Part shown: positions 16,807 to 23,874 of the stretch, piece by piece | Position numbering within the stretch: the first letter of the stretch is position 1 | Layout: the number at the start of each line of letters is the position of its first letter | Origin: CBDAMZ01 sp965197375 | GTDB lineage: Bacteria > Acidobacteriota > Vicinamibacteria > Vicinamibacterales > UBA8438 | Length of the DNA stretch: 64,000 bases | Direction of reading: 5' to 3' | Assembly (NCBI GenBank): GCA_965197375.1 | Contig: CBDAMZ010000005.1 | Coordinates: 1-64,000, forward strand | Position numbers and translations under genes: made by a program | The notes under the pieces: generated by a model | The model's input: only the letters and a program-made list of their open reading frames with translations | What the model was told of the DNA's origin: nothing | Database searches by the model: none

Positions 16807-17676
16807 ATGAACGAAGAAGTGTTCCAAGCCGTCGGTGAAGCTCTGCGACGAGGAGAGCCGGTGGCGTTGGTAACGATCGTTAGGACGCACGGCTCGACAC
16901 CGCAGCGTGTCGGAGCAAAAATGCTGGTGTTCGCCGATGGCCGGACCACCGGCACCATCGGAGGGGGCTGCTATGAGAACGACGCCTTCTGGAAGGCACG
17001 GCGTGCTCTCGAGACACGAAAGCCGCTGGTGGCAAAGTACGAGCTAACCGACGACATCGCTGAAGAATCCGGGTTGATTTGTGGGGGACAAATGGAAGTC
17101 TACATCGAGCCGCTAGAAGCGGCGCCCCACCTGTACCTCATCGGTGCCGGCCACGTCGCGTATCATCTCGCCCGTCTGGCGGCAACTGTCGGATTCCGCG
17201 TCCACGTGCTCGACGATCGCGAAAAATTCGCTAACTCTGAGCGGTTTCCGGATGCCGTCGAGGCAACGGTTGCCACCATACCCGACTGGCTCGAACAGGC
17301 GACCCTACCGCCCAATGCGTATGTTGTGATCCTTACGCGCGGGCACCGCTACGACCTGGATGCACTCCGAGCGTTGGCAAAACGCGACCTGCGGTATCTC
17401 GGCCTGATCGGAAGCCGAGCTAAAGTCGCTTCCCTGCACGAGGCGTTGCACGATGAGGGGGTCGAACTGGAGAACCTCGGCCGCGTGCACGCGCCCGTTG
17501 GGCTTGATATCGGCGCCGTTACCCCTCAAGAGATAGCCGTCAGCATCCTGGCTGAGCTCATCGCGGTTAAATACAGTAAGCTCGTCGACGGCTCATCCGT
17601 GCAAAACGGGTCAGTGAAGTCGCTACGATGGACGCCACGTCACATCCGGCCGCGACCTGTCCCCGCCAACGAGTAG
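16807..17676 (+). CDS. XdhC/CoxI family protein
   Basis: A 289-residue two-domain protein of the XdhC/CoxF group, which inserts or sulfurates the molybdenum cofactor of xanthine-dehydrogenase-type enzymes. The N-terminal domain has VRTHGSTPQRVGAKMLV and GGGCYEND, followed by GLICGGQMEVYIEPL. The C-terminal Rossmann domain has LIGAGHVAYHLARLA and then LIGSRAKVASL. ATG 16807 is chosen over an upstream in-frame start because of the -10 element just before it. No molybdenum hydroxylase gene is in the window, so its client is unknown. Confidence 0.88.
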   Translation: MNEEVFQAVGEALRRGEPVALVTIVRTHGSTPQRVGAKMLVFADGRTTGTIGGGCYENDAFWKARRALETRKPLVAKYELTDDIAEESGLICGGQMEVYIEPLEAAPHLYLIGAGHVAYHLARLAATVGFRVHVLDDREKFANSERFPDAVEATVATIPDWLEQATLPPNAYVVILTRGHRYDLDALRALAKRDLRYLGLIGSRAKVASLHEALHDEGVELENLGRVHAPVGLDIGAVTPQEIAVSILAELIAVKYSKLVDGSSVQNGSVKSLRWTPRHIRPRPVPANE

Positions 17677-17700
17677 CCCCGTAATGGCGACTGTGCGGCC

Positions 17701-18048
17701 ATGACACCACGGTTTGGAACCCAAGACACCGCGCGCGACAAGTTGCCAGAGCGGTCTCGGCGCATTTTCGCCACGATCGCCAAGCAGCACATCGAACACG
17801 ACGGGCCGGTATCGTCTTTGTGGGTGGCTCAGCGTGGCGACTTCAATCTATCTTCGGCGTCGGTCCGCAACATTATGGCTGAGCTTGAACAGCTCGGCTA
17901 CGTGTCCCAGCCCCACACATCTGCCGGCCGAGTGCCAACCGACCGAGGCTACCGATGCTACGTCGATCTTCTCCTCGCGGCTGTCGATAGCGTATCTCGT
18001 GCAGTGAGCCGCGTCCCCGTCACTCACGTGGCCTCGTCAGACTTATGA
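17701..18048 (+). CDS. hrcA: HrcA-like repressor reduced to its DNA-binding domain
   Basis: A 115-residue protein equal to the N-terminal winged-helix domain of HrcA. It has a LPERSRRIFATIAKQHIE helix and WVAQRGDFNLSSASVRNIM recognition helices. The conserved HTSAGRVPTDRGYRCYVD wing follows. HrcA is normally about 340 residues with a GAF-like dimerisation domain; here the frame ends about 25 residues after the wing and overlaps grpE by 4 bases (ATGA). The missing part is not present in another frame. HrcA represses chaperone operons through CIRCE, but no CIRCE inverted repeat is seen upstream. It may be a minimal repressor or a deletion product. Confidence 0.8.
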   Translation: MTPRFGTQDTARDKLPERSRRIFATIAKQHIEHDGPVSSLWVAQRGDFNLSSASVRNIMAELEQLGYVSQPHTSAGRVPTDRGYRCYVDLLLAAVDSVSRAVSRVPVTHVASSDL

Positions 18049-18614
18049 TCGACGACGCGAAACCGGAACAGCGTGACGAGGTGGGGTCCGAGCAGCCTGA
18101 AACCGGCGCCGCTTCACTCCCGTCACCGACCGGGAAAGAAGCCGAAGTCAAAACTGAGGCCGCCGAAAACCCTGAGGAACTCAGGCTTCAATGCGACGAG
18201 CACCGCAATCTGCTACTACGAAAAACAGCCGAGTTTGACAACTATCGCAAGCGGATCGAGCGCGAGCGCGCTGAGGTGTCTCAGGCGGCTGCCGTCGATT
18301 TGATCGAAGGGCTGTTGCCACTCATCGACGACCTCGAACGGGCGCTTGAAATCGAAGCAGATACCGAAGCTGCTGCTGCCTATCGTACGGGCGTCGAGCT
18401 GATCCATAAACAGCTACTGGAAGTCTTAGGAAAGCGAGGCGTCATGCCCATCGAAACTGCCGGCAAAGACTTCGATCCCAACGTCCATCAGGCACTCACC
18501 CATGAGGTCAGTCCGGAACATCGGGAGGGTGAAATAATCGACGAGCTGCGTCGCGGCTACACCATCGGAGGCCGTCTGCTTAGACCGGCACTGGTGAAGG
18601 TGGCCAAGGCGTGA
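18045..18614 (+). CDS. grpE: GrpE nucleotide exchange factor
   Basis: Exchange factor for DnaK. The 189 residues have an acidic disordered N-terminus (to about residue 45), a long coiled-coil helix with LLLRKTAEFDNYRKRIERER, and a beta-domain ending GYTIGGRLLRPALVKVAK, which is diagnostic. It overlaps the short hrcA at ATGA upstream and dnaJ (GTGA) downstream, giving translational coupling hrcA-grpE-dnaJ. Confidence 0.97.
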   Translation: MIDDAKPEQRDEVGSEQPETGAASLPSPTGKEAEVKTEAAENPEELRLQCDEHRNLLLRKTAEFDNYRKRIERERAEVSQAAAVDLIEGLLPLIDDLERALEIEADTEAAAAYRTGVELIHKQLLEVLGKRGVMPIETAGKDFDPNVHQALTHEVSPEHREGEIIDELRRGYTIGGRLLRPALVKVAKA

Positions 18615-19759
18615 GCAAACGAGACTACTACGAAGTGCTCGGAGTTCCGCGAACGGCGGATGCCCAGCAGATCAAGAGTGCTTATCGAAAGCTGGCCCTC
18701 AAGTACCATCCAGACCGAAACCCGGAAGACGCAACTGCCGAGGAACGCTTCAAAGAAGCGGCCGAGGCATACGCCGTCCTCGCTGACTCAGACAAACGGA
18801 CCCGCTACGATCAATTCGGCCATACAGGTGTTGGCGCCACACCGGGGTCCTCTGGCTTCGACCCGACCATCTTCGCCGATTTTGGTGACATCTTCGGGGG
18901 GCTTGGCAATTTCTTTGGGGTCGATGATCTGTTCGGCGGCGCGCGGCGGCGTGGTGGGGCCACGCAGGGGGATGACCTACAATATGACCTCGAAATCTCA
19001 TTCGAAGAAACCGCGGCCGGCACCGAGACAACCATACAAATACCCAGCGAAGAAAGTTGCGGCACATGTAGGGGCTCTGGCGCCGCTCCCGGGTCTCGTC
19101 CTGAGACGTGCTCCCAATGTCGCGGCCGTGGCCAGCTCCGCTATCAGCAGGGTCTCTTCACCGTGGCGCGCACGTGCGGACAGTGTCGCGGTACCGGAAA
19201 AATTCTCACTCATCCGTGCACGGACTGTCGCGGCGGTGGCCGCGTCCAGCGAGAGCGCAGGCTCACCGTAAAAGTTCCGGCTGGTATCGCCACCGGCCAG
19301 CGCTTACGCCTGCACGGTGAAGGCGAACATGGAATCAACGGCGGCCCGCCTGGTGATCTCTACGTCGTCGTCCACGTCAAGGAACATCCCTTCTTTCACC
19401 GGGATGGGGACGACCTTCTGTATGAAATTCCGATCGCGTATCCCACCCTGGTTCTTGGCGGGGAAATCGTGGTGCCAACGTTGAACGGCCACGAGAAGCT
19501 GACCATTCCATACGGCACCCAGACTAATACGCGGTTCCGCCTGCGTGGCAAAGGACTGCCAAACGTCTCCGGTCGTGGACGCGGTAACCTGTACGTCGCG
19601 GTTCAAGTCGAGGTTCCAACGAAAATGTCGCCAGAGCAGCGGGGCCTCATCGAAAAGTTGGACAAAATAATGCCACAGAAATCGTTTCAGCCAACCGCGA
19701 GGACTGCCGAACAAGAGACTCGGCCTTTCTTCGATCGAGTCAAGGACATCTTTGGCTAA
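18611..19759 (+). CDS. dnaJ: Chaperone DnaJ
   Basis: Co-chaperone that stimulates DnaK ATPase. A full type I DnaJ of 382 residues: J domain with YHPDRNPED (HPD, residues about 35-37), a Gly/Phe-rich segment (about 70-110, with DIFGGLGNFFG), four CxxCxGxG-type zinc repeats (CGTCRGSG, CSQCRGRG, CGQCRGTG, CTDCRGGG) and a C-terminal substrate domain. Starts with GTG overlapping the grpE stop. No dnaK lies in the window. Confidence 0.97.
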   Translation: MSKRDYYEVLGVPRTADAQQIKSAYRKLALKYHPDRNPEDATAEERFKEAAEAYAVLADSDKRTRYDQFGHTGVGATPGSSGFDPTIFADFGDIFGGLGNFFGVDDLFGGARRRGGATQGDDLQYDLEISFEETAAGTETTIQIPSEESCGTCRGSGAAPGSRPETCSQCRGRGQLRYQQGLFTVARTCGQCRGTGKILTHPCTDCRGGGRVQRERRLTVKVPAGIATGQRLRLHGEGEHGINGGPPGDLYVVVHVKEHPFFHRDGDDLLYEIPIAYPTLVLGGEIVVPTLNGHEKLTIPYGTQTNTRFRLRGKGLPNVSGRGRGNLYVAVQVEVPTKMSPEQRGLIEKLDKIMPQKSFQPTARTAEQETRPFFDRVKDIFG

Positions 19760-19833
19760 GAGCCGTTTCACGCTCGCCATTCACTCGAATGAGTGGCGCT
19801 CACGTTCACGCGCAGCCAACGAACACCGAGCGA

Positions 19834-20583
19834 ATGCCTCCACGCTTCTTCGCTCCTGAGGCGTCCAGTGCAGGAGTCGTCGTAAAACTGCCCCCTGATG
19901 AAGGGCGTCACCTCGCTCAGGTGCTACGACTCGCGGTGGGTGCTACCGTTCGTGTGTTCGATGGCTGCGGGCACGAGCATGCCGCGCGCGTGGATAAGAT
20001 CGGTCGCGGAGGCGTTTTCGTTTGTACGCTCGAAGCGGTAGCGGCGGTTCGTGAACCCAGCGTGCGGCTTACCCTTGCCCTCGCGCTCCTAAAAAGCCAC
20101 AAACTCGATGAGGCGGTCCGCGACGGTACGATGCTCGGTGTGTCGGCCGTCCAACCGCTCGTCACCGCTAGAACCGAAGTCGCACCGCCAAAGCCCACTC
20201 GACAGCGACCTGAACGCTGGTTCAAGATCGCGGTAGCCTCGGCCAAACAATGTGGCCGCGCTGTAGTCCCACACGTCCACCCACCAACACCCTACGGTCG
20301 CTTTATCAGAGAGGATCAACACCGCGTCCGTATCCTGCTAGTCGAACCCGCTGCAGGATCGCACCGCAGTAAACTGCTGACATTCCAGTCGCTCGCAAAT
20401 CGCCCTCCGCCCGATTCCGCCGTCGTCGCGGTAGGACCCGAAGGAGGGTGGACGGCAGGTGAGCTAGTCCGCGCAGAGAGAGCAGGCTTCGAGCTGCTCA
20501 CGATCGGGGCCAGGACGTTGCGTGCCGACACGGCACCGATCGTCGTGCTAGCGGTATTGCAACTCTTGTGGGGCGATCTTTAG
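19834..20583 (+). CDS. rsmE: 16S rRNA (uracil-1498-N3)-methyltransferase
   Basis: SPOUT-fold enzyme that methylates U1498 of 16S rRNA. The 249 residues start MPPRFFAPEA. An N-terminal PUA-like part contains HLAQVLRLAVGATVRVFDG. The SPOUT knot has VAVGPEGGWTAGEL and LRADTAPIVVLAVLQ, both typical of RsmE. An upstream in-frame ATG at 19789 adds 15 residues with no family resemblance, so 19834 is preferred. It follows dnaJ, a common neighbour of rsmE. Confidence 0.92.
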   Translation: MPPRFFAPEASSAGVVVKLPPDEGRHLAQVLRLAVGATVRVFDGCGHEHAARVDKIGRGGVFVCTLEAVAAVREPSVRLTLALALLKSHKLDEAVRDGTMLGVSAVQPLVTARTEVAPPKPTRQRPERWFKIAVASAKQCGRAVVPHVHPPTPYGRFIREDQHRVRILLVEPAAGSHRSKLLTFQSLANRPPPDSAVVAVGPEGGWTAGELVRAERAGFELLTIGARTLRADTAPIVVLAVLQLLWGDL

Positions 20584-20656
20584 TGTTCGAGCCCGCTGGC
20601 CTATCCTTAGTCGTCCGTCACTAGCGGCGCAACCGTTGGTCCCCCAACGTTTCGTT

Positions 20657-20662
20657 TATACT
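20657..20662 (+). promoter_or_regulatory. Candidate -10 element (TATACT) of the Ser/Thr kinase gene
   Basis: TATACT ends 12 bases before ATG 20675, again with no Shine-Dalgarno and no clear -35. Confidence 0.45.
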
Positions 20663-20674
20663 GCCCCCACCCGC

Positions 20675-21658
20675 ATGCTATTTCGAGGGCAGATGCTCGG
20701 AAAATATAAGATCCTCGCCCCTCTCGGCAGCGGTGGCTTCGGGGCCGTTTACCTCGCCAAAGATACCTGGATCGACAAGGATGTCGCGATCAAGGTCCCA
20801 CACAAGCAAAACCTAAACTTCAGCGAGCTACTTCGCGAGCCTCGGTTACTCGCGGTGCTAAACCATCCGAATATCGTCTCGATCACCACGGCGGATAAAG
20901 AAGACAATGTCTTCTTTATCGTGATGGAGTACATCAAGGGCGACACGCTCGAAGACGTCGTTGCAAACAGCGGTGCGCTGAGCGTAACCCGTGTCATCGA
21001 TTACGCTACCCAAATCGGCTTGGCTGTCGAACACGCACACAGGCAGGGTGTCATCCATCGCGACTTGCGACCACCAAACGTGCTCGTCTCGGCAGCGGGC
21101 CTCGTGAAAGTCGCCGACTTTGGTACCTCTCGTTTTTTGGAAATTGCCGCACATGGCACAACACTGGTCGGCAGCCCCTCTTACATGGCGCCGGAACAAT
21201 TCGAAGGAAAGGCGGTGTTCGCGTCTGACATCTATTCGCTCGGCGTCACGATGTATCAGATGGCGACTGGCGTCCTGCCCTACGACACGCCGACTCCGAG
21301 CGCGTTGGGCAAGATCAAACGAGGCGAGCTGGTACGGCCACCGCGCCTGCACAAGCCGGACATCCCCAAAGCGCTAAGTGACGTCGTTATGAAGGCAATG
21401 GCACCAGACCTCATAGCCAGGTACCAACGAGCCGGCGAATTATTGGCCGATCTCGAACACATCCATAGCTCAGGTGCTCGGACCGTTCCGCCCACCGCCC
21501 ACGAACCGAGCATCTCCAGCCATGGCGAAGCAGACATGGGAGGCATCCACGATCGGCCAAAGACAGGCGTCCAATCCTCAGGACGTTTCTGTTGGCACTG
21601 TCACAAGCCGCTACACGCCCGCTCCGACCGGTGTCCGTTTTGCGACGAAACTCAGTGA
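20675..21658 (+). CDS. Serine/threonine protein kinase with C-terminal zinc ribbon
   Basis: A 327-residue Hanks-type kinase with all catalytic elements: LGSGGFGAVYLAK glycine loop, VAIKVP lysine, HRDLRPPNVLV catalytic loop, DFGTSRF and SYMAPEQFEGK. It has no membrane segment, so it is probably cytosolic. After the kinase domain (about 265 residues) comes a linker and a C-terminal CWHCHKPL...CPFCDETQ, a four-cysteine zinc-ribbon-like tail. Unlike the other kinase-like protein in this window it looks active. ATG 20675 is chosen over a TTG at 20636. The substrate is unknown. Confidence 0.92.
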   Translation: MLFRGQMLGKYKILAPLGSGGFGAVYLAKDTWIDKDVAIKVPHKQNLNFSELLREPRLLAVLNHPNIVSITTADKEDNVFFIVMEYIKGDTLEDVVANSGALSVTRVIDYATQIGLAVEHAHRQGVIHRDLRPPNVLVSAAGLVKVADFGTSRFLEIAAHGTTLVGSPSYMAPEQFEGKAVFASDIYSLGVTMYQMATGVLPYDTPTPSALGKIKRGELVRPPRLHKPDIPKALSDVVMKAMAPDLIARYQRAGELLADLEHIHSSGARTVPPTAHEPSISSHGEADMGGIHDRPKTGVQSSGRFCWHCHKPLHARSDRCPFCDETQ

Positions 21659-21713
21659 TGCTAGACTGAGAGGCTGTAAGTTACTTACCGCGCGAGATTT
21701 TACTGGAGTCTTG

Positions 21714-22685
21714 ATGAGTTTCGGAACGGGCAAGATTTGGATGGACGGCACGTTGGTCGAATGGGCCGACGCTAAGATCCACATCGGTTCCCACGCCCTT
21801 CACTACGGTAGCGGGGTGTTCGAGGGTGCACGCTGCTACGACACCCCAAAAGGTTCGGCCTGCTTCCGGATCGATGCGCACGTTCGTCGGCTGTACGACT
21901 CAGCGAAGATCTACCGGATGGAGTACACCCTGAACGCGGCAGATTTCGAGCGTGCGATTCTTACCACGATCCAGGCTAACCAATACAAGGCATGCTACAT
22001 CCGTCCGCTGTTCTACCGCGGGTACGGCTCGCTGGGTGTCAATCCCTTCACATGTCCAGTGGAGGGCGCAATCCTGGTTTGGGAATGGGGTGCCTACCTC
22101 GGTGAAGACGCTTTAGAACATGGCGTCGATGTGCAGGTGAGCTCCTGGGGCCGTGGCGCTCCAAACCGCTTCCCCTCCATCGCAAAGGCGACAGCCAATT
22201 ATGCTAACGCTCAGCTTGTCAAAATAGAATCGACACTCAACGGCTTCGCCGAAGGAATTGCGCTCGATCCGTGGGGGTTTATCAGCGAAGGGAGCGGGCA
22301 GAACATCTTCATCGTTCGTGACGGCGCCATTGCAACGCCGGCGCTGTCTAACTCGATCTTGCCTGGTATCACGCGCGACGTCGTACTCACACTGGCGCGC
22401 GACCTCGGTTTCACCGTCCGGGAGGAAATGCTGCCACGCGAAATGCTCTACATCGCCGACGAGTTATTCTTCACCGGAACCGCCGCCGAGATCACGCCTA
22501 TCCGATCGGTTGACAAGATCACTATCGGGAACGGCTCGCGCGGGCCCGTAACGGCAACCATCCAACAACGCTTCTTCGACACCATCAACGGCCGTCAGCC
22601 TGACACACATGGCTGGCTGACCTACGTCTACGGTAAGGACGCACCCCGCCAAGAATCGGTGCTGGCGCCGGCCAGAACTCGTTAG
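21714..22685 (+). CDS. ilvE: Branched-chain amino acid aminotransferase
   Basis: PLP enzyme (fold type IV) for the last step of Leu, Ile and Val synthesis. The 323 residues include HYGSGVFEGARCY, the PLP lysine in SIAKATANYANAQL, EGSGQNIFIV and FFTGTAAEITPIRSVD. ATG 21714 follows a TGGAG Shine-Dalgarno; a longer open frame runs back into the kinase gene and is not supported. It is 55 bases downstream of the kinase gene. Confidence 0.95.
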   Translation: MSFGTGKIWMDGTLVEWADAKIHIGSHALHYGSGVFEGARCYDTPKGSACFRIDAHVRRLYDSAKIYRMEYTLNAADFERAILTTIQANQYKACYIRPLFYRGYGSLGVNPFTCPVEGAILVWEWGAYLGEDALEHGVDVQVSSWGRGAPNRFPSIAKATANYANAQLVKIESTLNGFAEGIALDPWGFISEGSGQNIFIVRDGAIATPALSNSILPGITRDVVLTLARDLGFTVREEMLPREMLYIADELFFTGTAAEITPIRSVDKITIGNGSRGPVTATIQQRFFDTINGRQPDTHGWLTYVYGKDAPRQESVLAPARTR

Positions 22686-23109
22686 TCAGGGTGCACCTCG
22701 CCAAACTTGACGTTCACAGCTGGACGCGACTGAGACGACCAGCCGGATCCACCGCGGCGCTCCCACTGCACCAGCAGCGCCAAGCACGACTGCAACTCTA
22801 GCTTGTTTGCTGGTACATCTACAATGAGGACAGAACTTGCTAGACTCCTATTGTTGTCCCTCAAGGGACGTCACAACGCTTCATGCAGACCTTCCATCAG
22901 GCATCTACGTGCTCTGTAAGAAGACCCTCATCGCCCCAGAGGGGACGGTAAGCTAGGCGTCGAACGTCGTCAAGTCTAAGCTCATGGTACAGGAGATTCC
23001 AAGCGCGTCCGACACGACCCGTGCCAAGGTGGACTAGTCGATCAACGCCGGTGCACCGCACGCCGCACAAAAAATCCACCAATGCGGCAGCTGGTATCGT
23101 GTCCCCGTG
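22686..23109. other. Intergenic region without a supported gene
   Basis: About 420 bases between ilvE and recX. Short frames on both strands show no recognisable product. A small perfect hairpin (GTCCC-TCAA-GGGAC, 22856-22869) has no T run and is not called a terminator. TATCGT at 23095-23100 just before recX may be part of its promoter. Confidence 0.5.
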
Positions 23110-23577
23110 ATGTCAGACGCGTACGCCATCGCCTTGACTATGCTGTCCCGGGGCGAGCTCTCAACGGCGCAGCTGCGGGATCGCCTTCGTCGGAAGGGCC
23201 TAGCGCACGACCAGATCGACCGAGCTCTGCACCGGCTTCTGAGTGAGGGCGCTCTCAACGACCGCCGCGCCGCCGTCTCGTACGCACGGCATGCTGCCCT
23301 CATCAAGCTGCGGGGTCGGTTTCGTACGACCAAGGAGCTCGAAGCACGCGGGATCGGAAAGACCGATGCCCGCGCGGCCGTCACTGAGGTTTTTGGCGAA
23401 CTCGACGAGCAAGTTCTTCTCGAACGGGCCTTAGCCCGGCGACTTGAAGGTCAAGTGAAGAGCCATAGCCAGTTCCGCCGACTGTATCACTACCTACTCA
23501 GGCAAGGGTTCGACGGGGCCCTGGCCATTGCCGAGCTCCGTTCGCGTACCGATCCTGAAGTGTTGCCAGACGACTAG
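23110..23577 (+). CDS. recX: Regulatory protein RecX
   Basis: RecX inhibits or modulates RecA filaments. The 155-residue product has the tandem three-helix repeats of the family: a first repeat with AIALTMLSRGELSTAQLRDR, then LHRLLSEGALNDRRAAVSYA and the ELEARGIGKTDARAAV segment. A third repeat ends LLRQGFDGALAIAEL. recA itself is not in the window. ATG 23110 is chosen; a GTG three bases upstream is equivalent. Confidence 0.85.
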   Translation: MSDAYAIALTMLSRGELSTAQLRDRLRRKGLAHDQIDRALHRLLSEGALNDRRAAVSYARHAALIKLRGRFRTTKELEARGIGKTDARAAVTEVFGELDEQVLLERALARRLEGQVKSHSQFRRLYHYLLRQGFDGALAIAELRSRTDPEVLPDD

Positions 23578-23874
23578 TGTTACCTTTCATAAATACAACA
23601 CATCGAGGGGACGAGACCCCATCATGGAAGGCACAGGGAGGGAGGACATCTGGAGTATTTAATGCGATCAACGTATTTAGGCAGATGCACTAATGGCCGG
23701 CTGTCAGAGTGCTTCAAAAAGGCGGCGCTAGGTCCAGATCGTCCCTTGGTCCGACACCGTTGCCGGAGACGACCGAGTAATGAAAGACGTCGATCGGCAC
23801 GGCACATTGACTCCGATGACGACCAGGACTAGCACTTCGAAGGCATAAACTACTATTGTGACAGGACAGGATCT

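Noticed and set aside
17580..17700. CIRCE element upstream of hrcA
   Set aside because: No TTAGCACTC ... GAGTGCTAA-like inverted repeat is present.
22856..22869. GTCCC-TCAA-GGGAC hairpin as a terminator
   Set aside because: The stem is short, there is no T run after it, and it is far from the end of ilvE.
23578..23874. T-box or other leader riboswitch before alaS
   Set aside because: No T-box bulge (UGGN in a conserved 14-mer) or terminator/antiterminator pair could be recognised.
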